Source: Brevundimonas sp.
GTDB lineage: Bacteria; Pseudomonadota; Alphaproteobacteria; Caulobacterales; Caulobacteraceae
Assembly (NCBI GenBank): GCA_015234495.1
Contig: JADGMZ010000310.1
Location: forward strand, 1 to 5,443
Direction of reading: 5' to 3'
DNA: 5,443 nucleotides
This document shows positions 1-5,443 of the stretch, one piece after another. The notes beneath the pieces are model-generated. The model worked only from the letters and a program-made list of their open reading frames with translations. It was not told the DNA's origin and made no database searches. Numbering within the stretch: position 1 is the first letter of the stretch; each line of letters begins with the position of its first letter. The position numbers were made by a program, and so were the translations under genes.

Positions 1-329
1 CCGTAGTCCTGCTCCAGCAGGGCCAGCTGTTCGGTCAGATAGGGCCGGAACAGGTCGGGTCGGGTGACGGTGGTGGCGTAGACGCCGGGCCGCGACAGGC
101 GGGCGTAGGCGCGGGTGGCCAGATTGGCGGGGCGCTCGCCGAACCAGCTGACGCGCAGCTGCGGATAGGAGAACAGGCCGCGGGCGCGGGCCTCGGGGTC
201 GGGCCGCTCGCCGGTGGCGAGGAAGGTGCGCACCGCCTCGCGCAGATTGGCGACGGCGTCATTGTAGAGGGTTTCGAGGCGGTCCAGCGCCGCCGGGCCG
301 CTGAGGGCCGTGTTGTTCGTGTCTGTCAT
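1..329 (-). CDS. amn: AMP nucleosidase, N-terminal part (cut by window edge)
   Basis: AMP nucleosidase hydrolyses AMP to adenine and ribose 5-phosphate in the cytoplasm, as part of purine salvage and adenylate-pool control. The 109 complete codons (plus GG of a Gly codon) resemble, as I remember it, the start of E. coli Amn along their whole length. Landmarks are AALDRLETLYNDAV (residues 13-26), ARGLFSYPQLRVSW (49-62), YATTVTRPDLFRPYLTEQL (84-102) and EQDYG (106-110). This is the N-terminal domain specific to the family. The nucleoside-phosphorylase-like catalytic domain lies beyond the left edge; the full protein is usually near 480 residues. The ATG at 329 is chosen because homology begins about 12 residues later and I see no in-frame start just upstream. 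No clear Shine-Dalgarno precedes it. It lies 44 bp after the AsmA-family gene on the same strand with no evident terminator between, so cotranscription or translational coupling is plausible. Identity is confident; intactness cannot be judged. Confidence 0.93.
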   Translation of the reverse strand, partial: MTDTNNTALSGPAALDRLETLYNDAVANLREAVRTFLATGERPDPEARARGLFSYPQLRVSWFGERPANLATRAYARLSRPGVYATTVTRPDLFRPYLTEQLALLEQDY

Positions 330-373
330 GGCTTCAGATAGCGGAAGATGGAGGCCTTGGCGAGGCGGCCGGC

Positions 374-2413
374 CTACCGCGCCGACGAGATCAGGGCGCC
401 GCAGTTGGCGTCGTCGGCGAGGCCGGGGTCGACGAAGGGCAGCAGGGCCGCCAGCGGGGTGACCAGGGCCCCGAGCGCGGCGGCCAGACCGCCCTGGCCC
501 GCCACCGAGCCGGCGTCGATGCCGACCTGCGGCCCGGTCAGCGGCCCCTGCACCGTGATCGGCGACCACAGGCGGATCAGCCGCGCCTCCTTGGTCTCGC
601 CGTCGATGCGCAGGTTGATCGTCTCGGAGTCGAGGTCGATGGTCCCCGCCCCCTGGGCCAGCACCGGGGTGGTGTCGACCACGAAGGTCCGCGCCGTGGC
701 CGTGCCGCCGCTGACGGTGAAGTCGGCGACGGCGCAGCGGATCTCGGCGGTGGAGTCGTCATCCATCTTCAGCAGGCCGGCGAGCACGTTGATGCCCATC
801 AGCTCGGCGAAGGCGGCGCGCATCCGGCCCTGGGGCACGACCAGGCTGATCGTGCCCCTGGAGGCGGCGGCGAAGTCGTGCACCGAGGCGCCGGGGCCTT
901 CCAGCCGAGCCCGGCCGAGCGCCTGACCGGTCACGGTCGGCTGGCCGTCGCGGGCCGGGATGATCGATTCCAGCGGATAGCCGCGCAGGCGGAAGTCGAT
1001 GGCGCTGTAGGGCCGGTCGCGGGTGGCGTTGATCTTCGCCGTGCCGCGCAGCTCGCCGCGGTTGAAGGTGAAGGCCACCGGGTCGAGATCGAGCACCCCG
1101 CCGGCCAGGTCGGCGCCGATGTCGACCTGTCGCACGTCGAAGCCGTTGCGCTTCACCCGCGCCGCCCGGTAGCGGAGCGTGCCGTCCATCACCCTGAGCC
1201 GCTCGACGTTGAGGGGCGCGTCCGGCAGCAGGCGGCCAGGGGCGCCGGAACTGACCACCGTATCGCCGCCCGAGGTGACCCGCGGCTTGGCCCCGAGCAC
1301 GGCCATCAGGTCGTCGATGTCGAGCAGGCGCGATCCCAGCTCCGCGTCGACGCGACGGCGGTCGTCGACCTTGTCGACCACCACCTTCCCCGACAGGTCT
1401 GACGATCCGACCCGGCCGCTGACGTCGGCGAAGGTGAACCTGGCGTCGTCCCGGGTCAGCTTGCCGGACAGGCGGTAGGGCGGGGTGTTGGGGGTGGTGA
1501 CGCCGGTCAGCAGATAGATGTCGGCCAGGTCGCGGCCCTGCAGCCGCAGCGCAGCGGTGAACTGGCCAAGGTCGAAGGGGCGGGTGATCGTACCGTCGGC
1601 GACGAGCCGCGTGCCGACGCCGGCGATCTCGCCGTGGAAGGCGTAGGGCCGGTCGCGGCGGATGTTGATGAAGGGGCCGCCGCGGACCAGCACGGTGAGG
1701 GGCGTGCCGTTGATCGTTCCCTCGCCCTCGAGATGGAAGCCGGCCCGTCCGTCTGAGCCCTCGCGGGCGTTGAGGGTCGCCTCAAGCCGGATCTTGCGGC
1801 CCTGCTCGTCGAGCGAGAGGCGTCCGTCCTGGATCAGCAGCCGGTTGATGGGCGGCAGCTTCAGGCCCTCGCCGGTGTCGGGGGCGTCGGGGTCGAGCCG
1901 CCAGCTCTGGCGGCCGTCCGCGGTCGCGACCAGCACCGCCCGGGGACGGACGACCTGCACCAGCGGCATCTCGACATTCCCGGTCAGCAGGGCGCGCAGG
2001 CGGACCGAGGCGCGCAGGTCCTCGACCGTCAGGGTGTCCTTCTCCCGCGCCCAGTCCGGGCCCCCGATGCGCAGGTCGCGCACCCGGGCCGACGGGGTCC
2101 AGCTGAACAGGTTTACATCGAGGTCGCCGTTGAGCTGGATTTCGCGGTCGTAGCGCGCCGAGGCCCAGCGGCCGATCGGCCCACGCAGCAGGTTCCAGTC
2201 GAACAGCAGCAGGAACAGGATGACGGCGGCGACCAGCAGCAGGGTGACCGTGGCGGCGATCTTCTCGGGCGGGCCGGGCCGCCGCGCCGCCGCATAGACC
2301 GGGTCGTTGGCCTGGACCCGGTCGCGCCAGGCGCGCGCCCTGGCCGCGGCGGGAACCAGGGCCCGGTCGCGCACGACCCGCCAGTTGGCATTGTCCTTCA
2401 GGCGGTTGAGCAA
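374..2413 (-). CDS. AsmA-family protein, inner-membrane anchored
   Basis: This 679-residue protein has the AsmA layout. A basic cytoplasmic N-terminus (1-51) is followed by one transmembrane segment (about 52-71, with the run LLLVAAVILFLLLF) and then a long beta-rich periplasmic part. Family signs are GDLDVNLFSWTPSARVRDL (96-114), the 'P.V.L....DGR.SW.LD' pattern (about 157-174), an AAASRGTISLVVPQGRM stretch (515-531), VQGPLTGPQVGIDAG (621-635) and a terminal DANCGAL (668-674). Family members (AsmA, YhjG, TamB, YhdP) are large periplasm-spanning proteins linked to outer-membrane homeostasis and, for several, to phospholipid transport between membranes. Lipid transport by this one is inference. 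The length matches YhjG-type members rather than the much longer TamB or YhdP. The start is a TTG at 2413, supported by a GGAGG six bases upstream; the reading frame continues upstream without an obvious ATG or GTG. It is followed by amn 44 bp later and preceded by a terminator-like hairpin, so it probably has its own promoter, which I could not pinpoint. Confidence 0.9.
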   Translation of the reverse strand: MLNRLKDNANWRVVRDRALVPAAARARAWRDRVQANDPVYAAARRPGPPEKIAATVTLLLVAAVILFLLLFDWNLLRGPIGRWASARYDREIQLNGDLDVNLFSWTPSARVRDLRIGGPDWAREKDTLTVEDLRASVRLRALLTGNVEMPLVQVVRPRAVLVATADGRQSWRLDPDAPDTGEGLKLPPINRLLIQDGRLSLDEQGRKIRLEATLNAREGSDGRAGFHLEGEGTINGTPLTVLVRGGPFINIRRDRPYAFHGEIAGVGTRLVADGTITRPFDLGQFTAALRLQGRDLADIYLLTGVTTPNTPPYRLSGKLTRDDARFTFADVSGRVGSSDLSGKVVVDKVDDRRRVDAELGSRLLDIDDLMAVLGAKPRVTSGGDTVVSSGAPGRLLPDAPLNVERLRVMDGTLRYRAARVKRNGFDVRQVDIGADLAGGVLDLDPVAFTFNRGELRGTAKINATRDRPYSAIDFRLRGYPLESIIPARDGQPTVTGQALGRARLEGPGASVHDFAAASRGTISLVVPQGRMRAAFAELMGINVLAGLLKMDDDSTAEIRCAVADFTVSGGTATARTFVVDTTPVLAQGAGTIDLDSETINLRIDGETKEARLIRLWSPITVQGPLTGPQVGIDAGSVAGQGGLAAALGALVTPLAALLPFVDPGLADDANCGALISSAR

Positions 2414-2419
2414 GGCGCG

Positions 2420-2435
2420 CCTCCGTCGAGCGGAG
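2420..2435 (-). promoter_or_regulatory. Ribosome-binding site of the AsmA gene, within a small hairpin
   Basis: On the minus strand, GGAGG (2424-2420) lies six bases before the TTG start at 2413 and decides that start. Its first four bases also belong to the 3' arm of an inverted repeat, CTCCG-CTCGA-CGGAG (2435-2421), a 5-bp stem with a 5-base loop. Folding would partly hide the Shine-Dalgarno. The repeat is short and may be chance in DNA this GC-rich. Confidence 0.55.
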
Positions 2436-2471
2436 ACAACGCATGACGGCGGCGAAGGCTCAGCCCCACGG

Positions 2472-2507
2472 AAAAGGGGGCGTCCCCGGCCGGGAACGCC
2501 CCCTTTC
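2472..2507 (-). terminator. Intrinsic terminator-like hairpin after the S9 peptidase gene
   Basis: A perfect 11-bp stem (2473-2483 pairs with 2496-2506; AAAGGGGGCGT on the plus strand) continues, after one C-A mismatch, into a 3-bp CCC/GGG stem with a GGCC loop. On the minus strand it begins 22 bases after the peptidase stop codon, and its 3' arm ends in TTTT before CC. Position and strength fit a Rho-independent terminator for the peptidase gene. The T-run is short, so termination may be partial, leaving some read-through into the AsmA gene. The stem is nearly symmetric, but no plus-strand gene ends here. Confidence 0.75.
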
Positions 2508-2528
2508 GCCCGCCGTCGGGGCCAGACC

Positions 2529-4646
2529 CTAGTCGGCCGGGGCCAGATGCCTGTCGAGCCAGCCGAACACCTCGGTGTGCCACTGGCGGCTGTTGGCCGG
2601 CTTGAGCACCCAGTGGTTCTCGTCCGGGAAGACCACCAGCCGGCTCTCGATGCCGCGGCGCTGCAGGGCGGTGAAGGTGGAGAGGGACTGGGCGGTGGGG
2701 ATGCGGAAGTCCAGGTCGCCCTGGATGACCAGCATGGGGTCCTGCCACTTCGACACGTGGTTGGCCGGGTTGAAGGCCTGGTAGCCGCGCGGGTTCTCCC
2801 ACGGGGTGCCGCCGTACTCCCACTCGGTGAACCACAGCTCCTCGGTCGAATAGCCCATGCCGAAGGTGTCGAAGACGCCGTCGTGGTTGACCAGGCAGTC
2901 GAACTCGCCGGGCCAGTTGCCGGCGATCCAGTTGATCATGTAGCCGCCGTAGGAGGCCCCGAGGGCGCAGGCGTTGTCGCCGTCGAGGAAGGGATAGGCC
3001 TGCTGGGCGTGGGCCCAGCCCTTCTGCAGGTCCTCCAGCGGGCGGTCGCCCCAGTGCTGGCTGATCGAGTCGGTGAAGGCCTGGCCGTAGCCGGTCGAGC
3101 CGTGGAAATCGATCATCACCACGCCGTAGCCGGCGCCGGCGTAGGTCATCGGATTCCAGCGGTAGGACCAGCTGTTGCCGAACGAGCCCTGCGGCCCGCC
3201 GTGGATCAGGAAGGCGACGGGGTATTTCCGGCCCTCGACGTAGTTGGCCGGCTTGATGACGTAGCCGTGCACGGTCTCGCCGTTCCAGCCCTCGAAGTTG
3301 AACTGCTCGGCCTCGCCGAAGGCCAGGTCGTCGAGCTGGGGGTTCACGTCGGTGATGCGGATGGGCATCTCGCGGCCGAGGAAGGTCTTGACGAAGAGCT
3401 CGGTCGGCCGGGTCAGGCTGTCCTGGGCGATGACGAAGCCCGAGGGCGTCTGCTGGAAGGCCGAGATGTGGCCCTCGCCGGTCACCGGGGTGACCACGCC
3501 GTTGCGGGTGTCGATGGCGAACAGCTTCGTCTGACCCACGTCGCCGGCGGTGGTGTAGAGGGTGTGGCCGTCGGCCGACCACTGCAGGGTGTCGGCGGAG
3601 CGGTCCCAGTCGGCGGCGATCTGGCGCAGCTGGCCGGTCTGCATGTCGCGCAGCACGATGGCGTACTTGTCGGCCTCGAAGCCCGGGCGGGCCATGGCGC
3701 GGTAGGCCAGGGTGCGGCCGTCGGGCGAGAACACCGGCCCGGTGTCCCAGGCGTCGTTGTCGTCGGTCAGGTTCTCGAACGCGCCGTCGCCGCTCAGGCC
3801 GTTGGTGCGGTAGAGGTCGAAATTGGTGCTCCACGGCTCGGACTGGCCAGCCTCGCGGGCGGCGAAGACGACGGCGTCGCCGTCCGGCGTGAAGGTGAAC
3901 TCGCTCTCGTCCCCGAACGGCTTGGAGGGGGTGTCGCCGTCGAAGCCCCTGGTCACCCAGACCGGCTCGCCCGAGCCGTCGGTGCTGACCACGAACAGGT
4001 GGTTCTGGGTCCCGTCGTTCCAGGTGTCCCAGTGGCGCACGAACATGCGGTCGTAGACCTGGCCGGTGGTCTTGTCCCCGGCCTCGGCCTTCTGGCGGTC
4101 GACGGTGCAGGCGAGGTCGGCGCAGGACGGGAAGACGGCCAGCGCGACCGCCAGCTTGCCGGCGTCGCGGCTGAGGCGATAGGCGTTGACGTCGAGCGGC
4201 AGGTCGGTGACCTGCGCCGGCCCGGTTCCGTCCGCATCAGCGCGCCAGACCTGGCTGGAGCCCGAGCGCCCCGACAGGAAATACAGCTTGCCGTCCGAGC
4301 CCCAGCGGGCGGTGTTGGCGCCGCCCTCGCTGATGGCCAGCTTGCGGCCCTCGCCCGGCGCCTGCAGGTCCATGATGTAGAGCGCGCCCTGACGGCGGTT
4401 GGCGTCGACGTCGGTGGCGGTCACCGAATAGACCACCCAGCGGCCGTCGGGGGAGACCTGCGGATCGCCGAGGCGATTGGCGCTGATCATCTCGCGCCAG
4501 GTGAAGGGCTGCTCCGCCTGGGCCGGCGCCGCGGCGGCGGGAGCGGGGGCGACGCCGACGGCGGGGGCCTCGGCCAGGGCGGGGGCGGCGCCGGCCAGCA
4601 GGGCGGCGGCGCTGAGGCCGGTCAGGAGTCGGGTCATGGGCGTCAT
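2529..4646 (-). CDS. Secreted S9-family (prolyl oligopeptidase-like) serine peptidase
   Basis: This 705-residue exported peptidase has three parts. The first is a Sec signal peptide (1-25, likely cut after ALA at 23-25) followed by an Ala/Pro-rich linker (26-46). The second is a beta-propeller of about 50-430 with WD40/PD40-like SPDG repeats (SPDGR at 65-69, SPDG at 307-310). The third is a C-terminal alpha/beta-hydrolase. The predicted triad is Ser565 in GASYGG (563-568), Asp646 in GDLDFRIP (643-650) and His678 in ENHW (676-679). HGG at 482-484 probably contributes to the oxyanion hole. The family comprises dipeptidyl- and acylaminoacyl-peptidases that release small peptides or blocked residues from peptide N-termini; which activity applies cannot be read here. 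The location is periplasmic or extracellular, so peptide nutrition is a reasonable inference. Four cysteines (175, 180, 560, 584) could form two disulfides. The ATG at 4646 is preferred over the in-frame ATG at 4637 because GAGGA lies nine bases upstream. The gene is divergent from the acyltransferase and followed by a terminator-like hairpin, so it is probably monocistronic. Confidence 0.94.
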   Translation of the reverse strand: MTPMTRLLTGLSAAALLAGAAPALAEAPAVGVAPAPAAAAPAQAEQPFTWREMISANRLGDPQVSPDGRWVVYSVTATDVDANRRQGALYIMDLQAPGEGRKLAISEGGANTARWGSDGKLYFLSGRSGSSQVWRADADGTGPAQVTDLPLDVNAYRLSRDAGKLAVALAVFPSCADLACTVDRQKAEAGDKTTGQVYDRMFVRHWDTWNDGTQNHLFVVSTDGSGEPVWVTRGFDGDTPSKPFGDESEFTFTPDGDAVVFAAREAGQSEPWSTNFDLYRTNGLSGDGAFENLTDDNDAWDTGPVFSPDGRTLAYRAMARPGFEADKYAIVLRDMQTGQLRQIAADWDRSADTLQWSADGHTLYTTAGDVGQTKLFAIDTRNGVVTPVTGEGHISAFQQTPSGFVIAQDSLTRPTELFVKTFLGREMPIRITDVNPQLDDLAFGEAEQFNFEGWNGETVHGYVIKPANYVEGRKYPVAFLIHGGPQGSFGNSWSYRWNPMTYAGAGYGVVMIDFHGSTGYGQAFTDSISQHWGDRPLEDLQKGWAHAQQAYPFLDGDNACALGASYGGYMINWIAGNWPGEFDCLVNHDGVFDTFGMGYSTEELWFTEWEYGGTPWENPRGYQAFNPANHVSKWQDPMLVIQGDLDFRIPTAQSLSTFTALQRRGIESRLVVFPDENHWVLKPANSRQWHTEVFGWLDRHLAPAD

Positions 4647-4655
4647 GCGCAGGGG

Positions 4656-4660
4656 TCCTC
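4656..4660 (-). promoter_or_regulatory. Ribosome-binding site of the S9 peptidase gene
   Basis: GAGGA on the minus strand ends nine bases before the ATG at 4646. It would be 18 bases from the second in-frame ATG at 4637, so it favours the first start. Both starts keep a working signal peptide. Confidence 0.6.
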
Positions 4661-4687
4661 GGCGTTTCGGGAACGGGTCGGGGCGAA

Positions 4688-4716
4688 GGGGTGGCGCCGC
4701 CGGGGCCGCGCGTCAA
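4688..4716 (-). promoter_or_regulatory. Candidate housekeeping promoter for the S9 peptidase gene
   Basis: The minus-strand TTGACGC (4716-4710) matches every position of the Caulobacter housekeeping -35 consensus as I recall it (TTGACGS). Fourteen bases later is GCCACCCC (4695-4688), which keeps only part of the -10 consensus GCTANAWC. Transcription would begin near 4680, giving a leader of about 35 bases that includes the GAGGA site. The -35 is convincing and the -10 is weak. Confidence 0.38.
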
Positions 4717-4736
4717 TGCCGCCGCCCGCTCGCCGC

Positions 4737-4765
4737 TTGCGGAGAGTCCCGGGACCGGCGACAAA
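4737..4765 (+). promoter_or_regulatory. Candidate promoter for the acyltransferase gene, possibly leaderless
   Basis: TTGCGGA (4737-4743) and GCGACAAA (4758-4765) are separated by 14 bases and partly match the Caulobacter-type -35 (TTGACGS) and -10 (GCTANAWC). Transcription would start about 4771-4774, at or just before the ATG at 4774, so the mRNA would have almost no leader. This agrees with the lack of a clear Shine-Dalgarno. A GAGTC motif (4744-4748), a target of the CcrM methylase in this group, sits between the two elements. Both boxes are imperfect. Confidence 0.3.
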
Positions 4766-4773
4766 CGGCGGGC

Positions 4774-5443
4774 ATGACCGCCGTCGCCCTCACTCCGCCC
4801 GCCGCCGTGTCCGGCCGTGACGGGCCGCACATCTGCGATGTGCTGATCGCCGAGCGCGCGCCGCGCCTGACGCGGTCGCTGCTGTGGCCGCTGGCGCGGC
4901 CGTTTCTCTACAAGCTGCTGAACTATCGCCAGGCGGTGCACATGGCCGACGCCCTGCGGCCGCTGTCGGGGGGCGAGGCGCTGGATTACATGAGCGACCT
5001 GCTGGACCTGAAGGTGTCGGTGATGAACGGCGAGCGGATCCCGGCGACGGGGCGCTGCATCATCGTCGCCAACCACCCGACCGGGATCGCCGACGGCATC
5101 GCCGTGTTCGACGCCATCCGGGCGCGCCGGCCGGACGCGGTCTTCTTCGCCAACGCCGACGCCCTGCGGGTGTCGCCGCGGCTGGGCGAGGCGGTGATCC
5201 CGGTGGAATGGGTGGTGGAGAAGCGCACCCGCGAGAAGACCCGCGCCACCCTGGCGGCGGCGAAGGCGGCGTTCGAGGCCGAGCGCTGTCTGGTCATGTT
5301 CCCGGCCGGTCGGCTGGCGCGGGTGGGGCGGGACGGGTCGGTAACCGATCCCGAGTGGGCCCAGACGGCGGCCTCACTGGCGCGAAGGCACGGGGCGCCG
5401 GTCGTGCCCGTCCATGTCGCGGGCCCGCACTCGCGGCTGTTCC
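4774..5443 (+). CDS. PlsC-like acyltransferase, 'putative hemolysin' type (cut by window edge)
   Basis: The visible 223 residues look like the lysophospholipid acyltransferase (PlsC/LPLAT) superfamily, in the branch often annotated as putative hemolysin (COG3176-like). These enzymes move a fatty acyl group onto a lysolipid or related acceptor at the inner membrane; the acceptor here is unknown. Key signs are NHPTGIADG (100-108), with His101 and Asp107 as the expected catalytic pair, FFANADALR (124-132), and FPAGRLAR (176-183), which stands in for the classical FPEG block. VVPVHVAGP (210-218) fits the following conserved strand. The spacing of the pair is HX5D rather than HX4D, which I recall as usual for this branch (NHPLGGLDG-like). 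The region 1-80 has no strong signal peptide; a moderately hydrophobic stretch at 35-50 could associate with the membrane. The ATG at 4774 is the first plausible in-frame start; no good Shine-Dalgarno is visible. The C-terminal end lies outside the window. Divergent from the S9 peptidase gene. Confidence 0.82.
   Translation, partial: MTAVALTPPAAVSGRDGPHICDVLIAERAPRLTRSLLWPLARPFLYKLLNYRQAVHMADALRPLSGGEALDYMSDLLDLKVSVMNGERIPATGRCIIVANHPTGIADGIAVFDAIRARRPDAVFFANADALRVSPRLGEAVIPVEWVVEKRTREKTRATLAAAKAAFEAERCLVMFPAGRLARVGRDGSVTDPEWAQTAASLARRHGAPVVPVHVAGPHSRLF

Noticed and set aside
35..262. A 75-codon minus-strand frame overlapping amn
   Set aside because: It is a Pro/Ser/Ala-rich shadow of amn, whose own frame shows clear AMP nucleosidase similarity.
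330..373. Possible terminator or promoter between the AsmA gene and amn
   Set aside because: The 44-bp gap has some GGCC-type self-complementarity but no stable hairpin with a T-run and no recognisable -35/-10 pair.
1782..2444. A 220-codon minus-strand frame starting with ATG just upstream of the AsmA gene
   Set aside because: It overlaps the AsmA coding frame, which shows a transmembrane segment and family motifs; the alternative translation is Arg/Pro/Ala/Gly-rich. The ATG does not extend the AsmA frame.
2398..3834. A 478-codon minus-strand frame inside the S9 peptidase gene
   Set aside because: It overlaps the peptidase in another frame and encodes an Arg/Pro/Gly/His-rich sequence without domains, typical of frame shadows in GC-rich genes.
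4520..4620. GC-rich repetitive-looking stretch near the peptidase start
   Set aside because: It encodes the Ala/Pro-rich linker and the hydrophobic core of the signal peptide; low complexity is explained by amino-acid composition and codon bias, not by a DNA repeat.
2307..4820. An 837-codon plus-strand open frame antisense to the S9 peptidase gene
   Set aside because: Its translation is a low-complexity run of Gly, Ala, Val, Arg and Asp with no recognisable domain. It lies opposite a gene with a clear signal peptide, propeller and catalytic triad. Long antisense open frames are expected in DNA with this third-position GC bias.
4237..5076. A 279-codon minus-strand frame spanning the peptidase start, the divergent upstream region and the acyltransferase start
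   Set aside because: It crosses two well-supported genes, is rich in Arg, Pro and Gly, and shows no homology that I recognise.

Overview
The window is very GC-rich (roughly 70% by eye), densely coding, and fits an alphaproteobacterium of the Caulobacterales (Brevundimonas, Caulobacter or Phenylobacterium type). The evidence is the base composition, the strong G/C bias at third codon positions, and the combination of an AMP nucleosidase, an AsmA-family protein and a secreted S9 peptidase. One upstream region also has a -35 element identical to the Caulobacter housekeeping consensus. The genus is an inference from style, not a proof.

Layout: four genes, two of them cut by the window edges. On the minus strand, read right to left, are a secreted S9 prolyl-oligopeptidase-family peptidase (4646 to 2529), an AsmA-family inner-membrane-anchored protein (2413 to 374), and the first 110 residues of AMP nucleosidase, amn (329 to the left edge). 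On the plus strand, a PlsC-like acyltransferase of the 'putative hemolysin' type starts at 4774 and runs off the right edge. The peptidase and acyltransferase are divergent and share a 127-bp upstream region. A strong GC hairpin at 2472-2507 separates the peptidase from the AsmA gene. AsmA and amn are only 44 bp apart and may be cotranscribed.

Function: the peptidase should act in the periplasm or outside the cell on peptides. The AsmA-family protein and the acyltransferase both point to envelope lipid handling. AMP nucleosidase is a cytoplasmic purine-salvage enzyme. I see no pathway linking all four; they look like ordinary core genes.

I found no mobile element, tRNA or rRNA gene, CRISPR array, toxin-antitoxin pair or defence system, and no stretch over 130 bp without a gene. 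Nothing here looks like an undescribed system. The points worth a second look are small: a TTG start whose ribosome-binding site is in a hairpin, a GANTC methylation motif inside a candidate promoter that would give a leaderless mRNA, and an unusual HX5D motif in the acyltransferase.
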